Counted from the stretch's first letter, positions 6,900 through 12,612 are shown. The stretch: 12,612 bases of DNA from Indioceanicola sp046045995 (GCA_046045995.1 JBJOKR010000145.1:1-12612), one strand, 5' to 3'. Translations and numbers: made by a program. The notes: generated by a model not told the origin, from the letters alone.

Positions 6900-7484
6900 T
6901 CACGGGGTGGGGGGCTTGGGCAGCCCGCCGGGCAGGTCGGCGACCCAGCCGCCGCGCATCGCCATGTCGTCTGCGTCGTTCGCTTCGGTCAGGTCGTGCG
7001 CAAGCTGGGTCAGCAGCGACGGCATGAACGTCACCGCCACGAACGCTCCCGCGCCGTAGCCCTGCGAGGGGGCATCCGCGGGGCGGTAGGTCTCGGTGCT
7101 GCCGTCCGTCAGGTTGATGTCCGCCTGAGGCCGCGTCTGGTAGACGACGATGCTCGCGACGGTCGCGGCGGCCTCATAGCTGCTCAGCAGCTCCTCCAGC
7201 CGGGCGCCGAACGTCGTGTCATCCCAGGCCGGCGCGTCAGCATCGCGGCGCACCATCGGGGCGTAGGTCGTCACAGCAGCGACGGCATTGACCGCTTTCT
7301 CAGACGCGCCAAGCCCGATCAGCATGGTCGCCACGTGCCCCGGGGCGACATGGGGAGCATTGGGGCCGCGGCCACCCTGCGGCAGCATGCGGGCATCGCG
7401 GAGGCGGCGACTCCGCTGATCCAGGTCTGATTCAGTCCAAGGGCTCAGGGCAGCAAGTGTCCGCTCGAAATCTCGTACGCGCAT
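6900..7484 (-). CDS. Conserved-looking hypothetical protein, 194 aa, first gene of structural block
   Basis: I cannot name this family. The N-terminal 75 residues (FERTLAALSPWTESDLDQRS, then RRLRDARMLPQGGRGPNAPH, HVATMLIGLGAS) look like a small winged-helix or helix-turn-helix module, with a basic 'RRLRxAxxLPxGGRGxxAP' segment that could contact DNA. The C-terminal half is mixed alpha/beta. GGAGGG lies 5 bases before the ATG at 7484. The gene is divergent from alpA, shares a symmetric control region with it, and is separated from the capsid gene by 139 bases without a clear ORF. It may be a regulator of the leftward block, which is inference from motif and place. It is about the right size for a small terminase subunit but shows no terminase motif. 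Confidence 0.7.
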   Translation of the reverse strand: MRVRDFERTLAALSPWTESDLDQRSRRLRDARMLPQGGRGPNAPHVAPGHVATMLIGLGASEKAVNAVAAVTTYAPMVRRDADAPAWDDTTFGARLEELLSSYEAAATVASIVVYQTRPQADINLTDGSTETYRPADAPSQGYGAGAFVAVTFMPSLLTQLAHDLTEANDADDMAMRGGWVADLPGGLPKPPTP

Positions 7485-7509
7485 GGGTTCCCTCCGTTCA
7501 TCTGATCGC

Positions 7510-7588
7510 ACCATAGGCTATTCGGAAAAACTCCGCAAGGCCCTTGCGTAAAAACTCCGATTGGTCTAGGTTCGTCTCAATTGGAGTT
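7510..7588. promoter_or_regulatory. Symmetric divergent promoters with shared operator repeats
   Basis: AAAAACTCCG occurs twice (7526-7535 and 7550-7559, 24 bp apart), with an inverted near-copy TGGAGTTCTT at 7582-7591. Between the two copies is the palindrome GCAAGG-C-CCTTGC (7535-7547), whose arms supply a TTGC -35 for each direction. Rightward: TTGCGT (7544-7549), 17 bases, TAGGTT (7567-7572). Leftward: TTGCGG (complement of 7533-7538), 17 bases, TATGGT (complement of 7510-7515). Each AAAAACTCCG copy touches a -35 and spacer, so one bound protein could control both operons. Confidence 0.6.
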
Positions 7589-7607
7589 CTTACGAAAGGA
7601 TGGTCCC

Positions 7608-7799
7608 ATGCGCTTTCTGAGGATCAAGGCGGTTCAGGACCGCACCGGCCTGTCCAAGGCCACCATCTACCGCCTGACCAGGGAGGGGAGTTTTCCCCGG
7701 CCGGCGAGGTTGGGCCCGAAGGTTTCCGCTTGGGTGGAGAGCGAGATTGACGCCTGGGCCGCGGCCCGGGTGCGGGCGCGGGACGGCGGGGCCGCCTGA
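7608..7799 (+). CDS. alpA: AlpA-family DNA-binding regulator, 63 aa
   Basis: This is a short MerR-like winged helix protein of the AlpA/excisionase type. It begins MRFLRIKAVQDRTGLSKATIY, continues with RLTREGSFPRPARLGP, then VSAWVESEIDAWAAARVRAR. The order 'L-R-x-x-x-V-x-x-x-T-G-L-S-x-x-T-I-Y-R' and 'F-P-x-P-x-x-L-G-x-x-x-x-x-W-x-x-x-E-I-x-x-W' is diagnostic of the family. AlpA of CP4-57 activates its integrase gene, and relatives in phage satellites control excision or replication genes. The ATG at 7608 has AGGA 7 bases upstream; the open frame extends to 7581 without a better site. Its stop overlaps the next ATG (TGATG), so it heads the rightward replication operon. It is the best candidate for binding the AAAAACTCCG repeats. 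Confidence 0.9.
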   Translation: MRFLRIKAVQDRTGLSKATIYRLTREGSFPRPARLGPKVSAWVESEIDAWAAARVRARDGGAA

Positions 7800-8545
7800 T
7801 GAGCCTGCGCGCTGTCGCCCTCGTCATCCCCCATCCGCTTCCGGCGAAGGAAAAGGCGGTGCTGGTCTCGCTGGCCAACGCGGCGGACGACGACGGCACG
7901 AACGCGTATCCCTCGATTGCCCGGCTGGTTGAGGAAACGGGCCTGGGCAAGCGCACGGTTCAGGAAGGCTTGCGTGATTTGGAGGCGCGTGGGCTGATCC
8001 GCTGCACTCGCGAAGCCGACGCTTCAAACCGCCGGCCTCGGACCTATGCCATCTCACTTGACAAGCTGAAGGGGTGCGGCAGCCGCACGGGTGCGGATAC
8101 CGCACAGGTGCGGGAGCCGCACGAAAGGGGTGCGGCAGCCGCACACGACTCTGTCCTTTACCCTGTCCATAAAGAGGGAAGGGAAGCGCCCGCGAAATCG
8201 GCGCAGCGCAGGACTGCCATCGGGGTCACCGTGCTCCCGCCAAACTGGCGGGCCCATGCCGCCGGGAAATGGTCCGAATGGTGCCGGGCCACCGGGAACC
8301 CTGAACCGGACCCAGACACGGAATTTGACCGCTTCCGCGATCACCACCTGAGCCGCGGCACACTCGCGGCGGACTGGTTCGCCACATGGCGGACCTGGGT
8401 GCGCAACCACATGACCTTTGCCGACAACCGAAAGGGGAAGGCCCATGCCCATGGACGTGATGCTGCCCGCTCCGCCAAGCGCGGACAGGCTGTTGCCGCT
8501 CTCGACTTCCTCGCCAGCCTTGGGCCGGATGCTGGAGACACCTGA
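7799..8545 (+). CDS. Phage-type replication initiation protein with N-terminal HTH, 248 aa
   Basis: Residues 1-90 form a winged-helix domain (HTH_36-like): LPAKEKAVLVSLANAADDDG, YPSIARLVEETGLGKRTVQ, LRDLEARGLIR and RTYAIS. This is typical of phage and plasmid replication initiators that melt an origin and recruit host replication proteins. A hydrophilic linker (92-145) follows. The C-terminal segment (145-206), with LPPNWRAHAAGKWSEWC, FDRFRDHHLSRGTLAADW and WRTWVRNHM, is the DnaT/O-like 'F-x-x-x-H-x-x-x-x-x-x-x-x-x-D-W-x-x-x-W-x-x-W' pattern. The linker DNA contains four palindromic repeats (8074-8144), a layout like lambda O, where the origin lies inside the initiator gene. It is coupled to alpA by TGATG and overlaps the next gene by 101 bases. 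No helicase gene is visible, so host DnaB would be needed. Confidence 0.8.
   Translation: MSLRAVALVIPHPLPAKEKAVLVSLANAADDDGTNAYPSIARLVEETGLGKRTVQEGLRDLEARGLIRCTREADASNRRPRTYAISLDKLKGCGSRTGADTAQVREPHERGAAAAHDSVLYPVHKEGREAPAKSAQRRTAIGVTVLPPNWRAHAAGKWSEWCRATGNPEPDPDTEFDRFRDHHLSRGTLAADWFATWRTWVRNHMTFADNRKGKAHAHGRDAARSAKRGQAVAALDFLASLGPDAGDT
8074..8144. repeat. Four iteron-like palindromic repeats, candidate replication origin
   Basis: Four 15-bp units GTGCGGNNNCCGCAC lie at 8074-8088 (centre CAG), 8091-8105 (ATA), 8108-8122 (GAG) and 8130-8144 (CAG). The outer six bases of each arm are invariant and only the central three vary. Start-to-start spacing is 17, 17 and 22 bp. The encoded linker peptide is low in order (GCGSRTGADTAQVREPHERG), so protein constraint does not explain the DNA symmetry. 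The repeats resemble initiator-binding iterons embedded in an initiator gene. Confidence 0.7.
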
Positions 8546-9284
8546 CCAAGGCGTCATGACGGCCAACGGGTTCGAGATGCGGCCCGGCGTCTGGCGTGCC
8601 CCGGCGACGGTGCCGCTGTCGATCCGCCAGGAGGCGAACAGCCGGGCCGCGGAGATCTCGGCGCATCTGGGGACACCGGCCAGTCGCGACAGCCTGAAAC
8701 GCTGGTTGGGCAGCCTTGCCGCGCTGGTGGCCGGCAACATGCCGATCGAGGAACTCCAGATCCGCGCGGGGGCCTATTCCGACCTGTTGGACGTGCCGGG
8801 CGTGCTGCTGACCAAGGCGACGCTGAAGGCGGCCGCGGCCCGGTTCCGGTTCTTCCCCAGCTTCGAGGAGGTGAACGCTTTCTTCGGGGAGCGTACCGCG
8901 GCCCTGCGTGTGGAGATGGACAAATGCCGCGCCCTGGCGCGCCCGAAGGCGGATCGGGTGGAGGAGTGGCGCCCCCCGACGGAGGATGAGAAGGAAGCCG
9001 TCGCGGCGATGCTGGATCAGGCGATTCCCAACCGCCACCAGCTCACCGGGGCGCGGGGCGATGTCTCCGACGTGGTGGTCGTGGGCAGGGCGCCCGAATG
9101 GGCCAGCCTTGGCGGTGCGGCCCGGCCGGAGCCGAAGCCCAGCGATGAACGGCGGTACTGGCGGCACCGCCTGGACCGGTACCACGCCGCGGGGGAGTGG
9201 CCCTTATCGTGCGGGCCGAAGCCGGGTGAGCCGGGCTGCCGGGTGCCGGCGGATCTGCTGACCAGGGCGGAGGCGGTGAAGTAG
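8445..9284 (+). CDS. Hypothetical protein of the replication operon, 279 aa
   Basis: Unrecognised. The N-terminal 60 residues are Pro-rich and probably flexible. The middle is helical (SRAAEISAHLGTPASRDSLK, RWLGSLAALV, LLTKATLKAAAARFRFFPSF, EEVNAFFGERTAALRVEMDK). The C-terminal part is charged, with an RRYWRHRLDRYH segment and a short end containing CGPKPGEPGC. The 'L-x-x-A-x-x-x-x-x-x-F-F-P-S-x-x-E' pattern is seen in proteins encoded next to phage replication initiators, where a helicase-loader-like role has been suspected. That is weak, and no ATP-binding motif is present. The start at 8445 lies behind GGGGAAGG. It begins 101 bases before the initiator gene stops, so the two are co-expressed. 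Confidence 0.7.
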   Translation: MPMDVMLPAPPSADRLLPLSTSSPALGRMLETPDQGVMTANGFEMRPGVWRAPATVPLSIRQEANSRAAEISAHLGTPASRDSLKRWLGSLAALVAGNMPIEELQIRAGAYSDLLDVPGVLLTKATLKAAAARFRFFPSFEEVNAFFGERTAALRVEMDKCRALARPKADRVEEWRPPTEDEKEAVAAMLDQAIPNRHQLTGARGDVSDVVVVGRAPEWASLGGAARPEPKPSDERRYWRHRLDRYHAAGEWPLSCGPKPGEPGCRVPADLLTRAEAVK

Positions 9285-9473
9285 GGGGAGGCGAAAGTCT
9301 GGGGCTGCGGGGCCTGGGAACGCGTGAGGGGTCAAATTTCCGCGCCCGCGATTGAAACTTTGAAGAATGGTCCTCACCCCCCTATGCCCAAAACCCGCGG
9401 CGTCTGAAAGAAAGGCCCATGCGCGATGCCCAGGGCCAAGGGACCAGACTTTCGACCCCCCCTGGCGCAGGGG
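9285..9473. other. Non-coding gap between replication operon and integrase, possible packaging site
   Basis: No gene of reasonable length is supported here. The stretch includes GTGAGG (9324-9329) and its inverted copy CCTCAC (9372-9377), the small GC-palindrome CGCGCCCGCG (9341-9350) and short AT-richer runs (TCAAATTT, TTGAAACTTTGAAG). A 75-codon frame beginning at 9426 with MPRAKGPDFRPP has a purine-rich site upstream but soon runs antisense to the integrase. In many phages the small terminase gene and cos site follow the replication genes, so this gap is where a cos or pac sequence copied from a helper would be expected. That is inference only. Confidence 0.35.
9459..9473 (-). terminator. 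Weak terminator hairpin after integrase
   Basis: CCCCT (9459-9463) pairs with AGGGG (9469-9473) around the loop GGCGC, immediately after the integrase stop codon on the minus strand. The stem is short and no T-run follows, so termination is uncertain. Confidence 0.3.
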
Positions 9474-10697
9474 TCAGCCGGTGATTGGCACCACGTTCCC
9501 GACAGTCAGCCCCAGCTTCGGTGCCGCCGCCTCGATCATCTGGCGACGGGCCGCAGACGTGAACTTGCCATAGTGCAGTTCGATCATCCGCACCGACGTC
9601 CCCATGTTCTCCGCCAGCAACTGCGGTCCCATGCCAGCCATGAGGGACTGTGACGCATAGGTGTGGCGCAGGGAGTAGAACACGGTGTCGCCCGGCAGCT
9701 TGGCGACAGCAGCAGCTTCCCGCATTGGCAGGATGTGGTCATCCTTCCCCCAGGGGCTGCCGTCATCCCGGCTGAAGATCAGCGCATCCGCTTCCCGGCC
9801 GGCGGTCAGGGAGGCGAAGAACGCCAGCCCCTCCGCCGTCAGGTAGACATCCCGCGGCCCGGTCTTGCCATCGCGGACATGCACCAGGCCGGACGACGGG
9901 GCGAAATCCCGAACCCGCATTCCCTTCAGTTCGCCCGCACGGCAGCCGGTGAGAAGGGCGCCCGTGACCAGCGCCCGGAACGATCCCGAGGATCCGTTCA
10001 GAAGGCGCGTGCATTGGGCCGGGTCGAGGAAGACGGCCCTGGCCTCCCCGACCTTTTGGAACGGCTTCAGGTGACGCCACGCCCGGTCATCCGTCACGCC
10101 GCTGTGGCGGTCCTGTAGAAGCCGGTTCAGCGCCGCCTTCAGGTAGTTCAGAACCCGATTGGCTGTGTCCTTGGATCGGCGCTCAAGGTCGGGATCGTCA
10201 TCATCATGCCGCACCATGCCCCGGTGCCATTCCTCCAAGTCAGGCAACGTCAGATCGTTGACCAGGGTATCAGCCATCCGGTCGGGAACGTGCTTGGTCA
10301 GCCGCTGTTCCGCATCCTTCCCGGATCGGCGGTTTTTGGCGGTGAGGTATGAGACGTACCGCCGGCATGCCACGCGAACTGTGATCGGCTCATTCGACCG
10401 AACCGGCCCGATGGTGCCCGCCTTGCTCTCGAACCAGGCCCGGGCCTTCTCCGTGGCCTGCTGGTAGGTCAGCACCGCCTTGCCCTCGGTGAAGTCGTCA
10501 GCCGGGCCCAACGCCTCGTAGACCTGACTGCCATCGGTCGTCCGCCACCTGGCAACCCAGGTGCCGCCCTTTGCGCCTTTGCGGTAGCCCAGCGCCCCGC
10601 CCTTGGTGATGACGGTCCAATACGGTTCCCGCCGCTCCGCCAGTTTTGCCCGGGCGGTGCGGGTGTCGATCTTCTGATTGCGGGCGGTGCGCGCCAT
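9474..10697 (-). CDS. int: Tyrosine recombinase (phage integrase), 407 aa
   Basis: This enzyme inserts and excises the element at the tRNA-Glu 3' end. Residues 1-90 form an arm-binding-like domain with WTVITKGGALGYRKGAKG and WVARWRT. The core-binding SAM-like domain spans about 100-215 (VRVACRRYVSYL to LKAALNRLL). The catalytic domain follows: R253 in TGCRAGEL, K278 in DGKTGPRD, R344 in FYSLRHTYAS and nucleophile Y376 in LHYGKF. The usual H of the HxxR box is Y341, and the LGH position is MGT, both tolerated in related integrases. I chose the ATG at 10697 because AGGGG lies 6 bases upstream; the ATG at 10703 abuts that site. It is transcribed toward the replication operon and away from attR, and its promoter region overlaps the candidate arm sites. 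Confidence 0.95.
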   Translation of the reverse strand: MARTARNQKIDTRTARAKLAERREPYWTVITKGGALGYRKGAKGGTWVARWRTTDGSQVYEALGPADDFTEGKAVLTYQQATEKARAWFESKAGTIGPVRSNEPITVRVACRRYVSYLTAKNRRSGKDAEQRLTKHVPDRMADTLVNDLTLPDLEEWHRGMVRHDDDDPDLERRSKDTANRVLNYLKAALNRLLQDRHSGVTDDRAWRHLKPFQKVGEARAVFLDPAQCTRLLNGSSGSFRALVTGALLTGCRAGELKGMRVRDFAPSSGLVHVRDGKTGPRDVYLTAEGLAFFASLTAGREADALIFSRDDGSPWGKDDHILPMREAAAVAKLPGDTVFYSLRHTYASQSLMAGMGPQLLAENMGTSVRMIELHYGKFTSAARRQMIEAAAPKLGLTVGNVVPITG

Positions 10698-10731
10698 GGC
10701 CATCCCCTGAATTGCCCGGCGGCGACAGGCG

Positions 10732-10749
10732 TACGGAATTCGTACGGAA
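10732..10749. repeat. Right arm: paired candidate integrase arm-type sites
   Basis: TACGGAA occurs at 10732-10738 and 10743-10749, 11 bp apart in direct orientation, each preceded by CG. Spacing and sequence equal the pair at 843-860 in the left arm. The sites lie 35-52 bases upstream of the integrase start, so bound integrase or excisionase could also repress the gene. The rest of the arm (10750-10867) has no gene. Confidence 0.6.
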
Positions 10750-10762
10750 AAGCCGGTGTGAG

Positions 10763-10790
10763 ACGATATGCAACCAAGCTACACACACAA
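10763..10790 (-). promoter_or_regulatory. Possible integrase promoter with repressor half-site
   Basis: On the minus strand TTGTGT (complement of 10785-10790) and TATCGT (complement of 10763-10768) are 16 bases apart, putting a start near 10756. GTGTGAGA at 10756-10763 matches the half-sites beside the ribbon-helix-helix gene. A related pair, GTGAGACA and CTGAGACA, follows at 10831-10849. Promoter strength is modest and the assignment is tentative. Confidence 0.35.
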
Positions 10791-10867
10791 CCGGGGGAAA
10801 TCAAGGAATGGCGCGGGTTGTTGATCCGTTGTGAGACATGCTGAGACAACTAGAAGAGGGCAGTTTT

Positions 10868-10915
10868 CGCCCTTTCACGGCGGCGACACGGGTTCGAATC
10901 CCGTAGGGGACGCCA
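10868..10915 (+). repeat. attR: displaced 3' half of tRNA-Glu
   Basis: This is an exact copy of 779-826, from the anticodon stem to CCA. It lacks the 5' half, acceptor 5' strand and D arm, so it is not a functional tRNA. It is the original chromosomal 3' end pushed aside by insertion. IS remnant DNA begins 9 bases later. Confidence 0.95.
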
Positions 10916-10923
10916 CTTTCCTT

Positions 10924-11436
10924 CTAGCATTCCAGTCGCGCATTTCTCCTGATATGAGCGAGCCTTGCTTGCGCCTGATGGGTGATTCGCTAGATTGACC
11001 ACGCGAAGATGTGGGCGGGTTGGTTCTGGCGTTGTGCCATTCTGGTTGCGATGCGCCTGATTTCCTGCATGGACCATCGGATCAGTTGTGTGTCTGGGGT
11101 TTGATCCCCCGTGCACATTGCAGTGCTTTTTGGGGTGTCTGGCGGTTCAGGTGGTGGCGGATGGTAGCCAGGATGGCATAGGCGAGCATGACCAGCGAGA
11201 CATGCCGGTGCCATCCATACCAGATAATCGGCGGAGTCCAGGTCAGCCAGTTCCAGATAGGCCCAGTTATGCAGACGGGGCCCCTTTGTGCTCTCGCCAC
11301 AGGACAGGCTCTGCTAGACGCCGGGTTCCAGCCCGTCGGCGATGCTGCGCACTTGTGCCACTGACAAACCTTTGAACCGGTGATCGGCCTTGACGCCCAG
11401 CACATAGCCCCTGCCGTTGCGGCGCAGGAATGGCAT
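10924..11436 (-). pseudogene. Broken IS701-like transposase, copy 1
   Basis: In three minus frames the sequence yields ordered pieces of one DDE transposase: LRRNGRGYVLGVKADHRF, TKGPRLHNWAYLELADLD, YGWHRHVSLVMLAYAIL, then LIRWSMQEIRRIATRMAQ and PAHIFAWS. This suits the IS701 type, whose C-terminus has 'GWHRHxxLxMLAxA' and 'AWSxWRRxHQ'. Lesions are a missing N-terminus, a TAG at 11314-11316 and an internal deletion near 11215-11221, where the region normally holding the catalytic Glu ('RWxIExxFExAK') should be. There is also a frame change at the T-run 11127-11131 and a TAG at 10990-10992 where the second copy has Trp. The reading frame ends at TAG 10924-10926, almost touching attR. It is inactive. 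Confidence 0.75.
11033..11100. repeat. Direct repeat unit shared with 12471-12538
   Basis: This is the longest identical block between the two transposase copies. Same-orientation repeats 1438 bp apart flank the AT-rich methyltransferase gene and could recombine to delete it. Confidence 0.85.
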
Positions 11437-11529
11437 GTGTGGACGGCCCCGTTATCCGTCCAGGTTGCCTTTTGGGAACATCGTCAGCTATCATTGAAAA
11501 AGGCGCATGAGATTGGAAGTGATATCCAC

Positions 11530-12294
11530 ATGTCTGTAAGAACAAGTATTAGCGACATTTCTGATTATCGGAAATTCTGTGCCGATGCGGCGGAAATAGA
11601 CGATATTTTTGGTGGTTTTCGGAATCATCCGATTTACAAGTCCATTGTTGAGACCGTGAGTGGTGAATCTGGGGCTCAATACGCGACATTGGCAATTAAT
11701 AGACTCCCTAGAATTCTTAATTATATGGATGAGTTCAGGCGTAATGATCTCTATGGTGGGCCACAATTGTTCCGATACAGCAATATCGGGGCATTCTCAC
11801 CAACAACTCTTCGCTATATCAAGTTCGCAATCGATATTCGTGAGCTTTTCGGTAACCTTGATGGAATGCGCATTGCCGAGATCGGCGTTGGTTATGGCGG
11901 GCAATGTCGTATTTTAAGCGCTCTTTTCAAGTTAAAATCTTACGATCTATTCGACCTTTCTGAGCCACTTCAATTGGCTCATCGATATTTGGGTATTTTT
12001 TCTTTAGATAATGTCCATTCGCGCGATATAGATAACTCTGATTTCAGTGATTATGATCTCGTCATTAGTAACTATGCGATCAGTGAGATCGAAAAATCAA
12101 TACAGGATAAGTATATTGAAAGAGTTATATTAAAATCTAAACATGGCTTCATCGTGTGTAATCAAGAGTTTTTTAAATTTTCATATCCGGGATTTTCGTA
12201 TGATTCTAGCGATTTTTGCAAGAAAATACCGGGCGCAAGGCAGTCATCACACTGGCGAGACGAGGTTCGCACTAACCGTTTGATATTCTGGTAA
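11530..12294 (+). CDS. Putative sugar O-methyltransferase (SAM-dependent), 254 aa
   Basis: The protein probably methylates a sugar in a surface polysaccharide using S-adenosylmethionine. The central segment LFRYSNIGAFSPTTLRYIKF (about residues 80-99) is typical of the TIGR04371-like sugar O-methyltransferases. It is followed by the SAM-binding motif I, IAEIGVGYGGQCRIL (115-129), the acidic end of strand 2 (YDLFDLSEP, 138-146) and motif IV-like DYDLVISNYAISEI (174-187). GGAAG lies 10 bases before the ATG at 11530. The same frame stays open back to 11380 through IS remnant, so an earlier start cannot be excluded. The gene is much richer in A and T than everything else here and sits between two transposase copies, both signs of transfer. 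No other glycan gene is visible. Confidence 0.82.
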   Translation: MSVRTSISDISDYRKFCADAAEIDDIFGGFRNHPIYKSIVETVSGESGAQYATLAINRLPRILNYMDEFRRNDLYGGPQLFRYSNIGAFSPTTLRYIKFAIDIRELFGNLDGMRIAEIGVGYGGQCRILSALFKLKSYDLFDLSEPLQLAHRYLGIFSLDNVHSRDIDNSDFSDYDLVISNYAISEIEKSIQDKYIERVILKSKHGFIVCNQEFFKFSYPGFSYDSSDFCKKIPGARQSSHWRDEVRTNRLIFW

Positions 12295-12361
12295 AATCCA
12301 TAGTGTATGAAAATGACAACGCCATCCGGGCATATCCTTGGATGCTACTGTCATCACGACC

Positions 12362-12612
12362 TTAAAAAGAAAGTAGCGTATTCCTTTTGATGTGAGTGCG
12401 CCTTGCGATTGACTGATGGGTGCGTCGCCAGATTGACCAGGCGATGATGTGGGCGGGTTGGATCCGGCGCTGTGCCATTCTGGTTGCGATGCGCCTGATT
12501 TCCTGCATGGACCATCGGATCAGTTGTGTGTCTGGGGTGTCATCCGTCGTGCCCATTGCAGTGTTTTTTGGGGTGTCTGGCGGTTCAGGTGATGGCGGAT
12601 GGTAGCAAGCAT
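12362..12612 (-). pseudogene. 3' end of IS701-like transposase, copy 2 (runs off window)
   Basis: This aligns without gaps to copy 1 (10924-11174) at an offset of 1438 and includes a 68-base identical run (12471-12538 versus 11033-11100). The final frame reads DTPDTQLIRWSMQEIRRIAT, PAHIIAWSIWRRTHQ and a short basic end, stopping at TAA 12362-12364. It keeps the Trp codon that is a stop in copy 1. Upstream of the T-run 12564-12569 the homology (LATIRHHLNRQTPQK) is in another frame, exactly as in copy 1. Either both descend from one frameshifted parent or the IS uses programmed frameshifting. The rest lies beyond the window. Confidence 0.7.

Noticed and set aside
5552..7027. Long plus-strand open frame of 491 codons
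   Set aside because: It is antisense to the clearly recognised capsid gene. Its translation has no family resemblance and is typical of GC-rich shadow frames.
8074..8144. Repeat cluster considered as a CRISPR array
   Set aside because: The units are 15-bp palindromes with 2-7 bp between them, far too close for spacers, and they lie inside a coding gene.
8226..9185. Minus-strand open frame of 319 codons
   Set aside because: It is antisense to both replication-operon genes, which have good starts and a coupled layout.
9426..9653. 75-codon frame starting MPRAKGPDFRPP, considered as a small terminase stub
   Set aside because: Only the first 16 codons lie outside the integrase gene and the rest is antisense to it. 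No terminase motif is present, so it is mentioned only with the non-coding gap.
10868..10915. Second tRNA-Glu gene
   Set aside because: Only the anticodon arm, T arm and 3' acceptor strand are present, so it is an attachment-site fragment.
10924..12612. Active composite transposon
   Set aside because: Copy 1 is multiply broken and lacks the catalytic region, and copy 2 is cut by the window edge. Only a relic can be claimed.

Overview
The window is GC-rich DNA, most likely from an alphaproteobacterium. The family is uncertain; the composition and gene style would suit Rhodospirillales/Azospirillaceae, but this is inference. It carries a 10.1-kb integrated element in a tRNA-Glu gene, followed by decayed insertion-sequence DNA and one AT-rich foreign gene.

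Left chromosomal flank (1-778): a complete hypothetical gene (11-568) and a functional tRNA-Glu(TTC) gene (751-826). The last 48 bases of the tRNA (779-826) are repeated exactly at 10868-10915. This marks attL and attR of an element that entered through the anticodon-loop half of the tRNA and restored its 3' end. Copies of TACGGAA lie just inside both ends, including a pair 11 bp apart at each end. They look like integrase arm sites.

Element, left to right. (i) A terminator and a leftward operon of three small unknown genes (1967 to 972). (ii) A control region with repeated TGTGAG-type half-sites and, facing right, a 50-aa ribbon-helix-helix repressor gene (2118-2270) ending in a strong hairpin. 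(iii) A long leftward block (7484 to 2314): a 194-aa unknown, an HK97-type major capsid protein, a short tail tape-measure protein, a probable Ntn-hydrolase-like protein and two small unknowns, partly joined by ATGA overlaps. (iv) A divergent promoter region at 7510-7588 with symmetric repeats. (v) A rightward operon: AlpA-type regulator, replication-initiation-like protein carrying four palindromic iteron-like repeats inside its gene, and a 279-aa partner. (vi) A gene-poor gap (9285-9473). (vii) A leftward tyrosine integrase (10697-9474) next to attR.

No terminase, portal, head protease, connector, tail tube, baseplate or lysis gene is visible, although the genes present are intact and have good ribosome binding sites. 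The element cannot make a virion alone. It is either a reduced prophage or, as I favour, a phage satellite that supplies its own capsid shell and tape measure and borrows the rest from a helper.

Right flank (10916-12612): eight bases after attR begins a broken IS701-like transposase (10924-about 11436). It is followed by a distinctly AT-rich sugar O-methyltransferase gene (11530-12294) and the 3' end of a second, directly oriented copy of the same transposase, which runs off the window.
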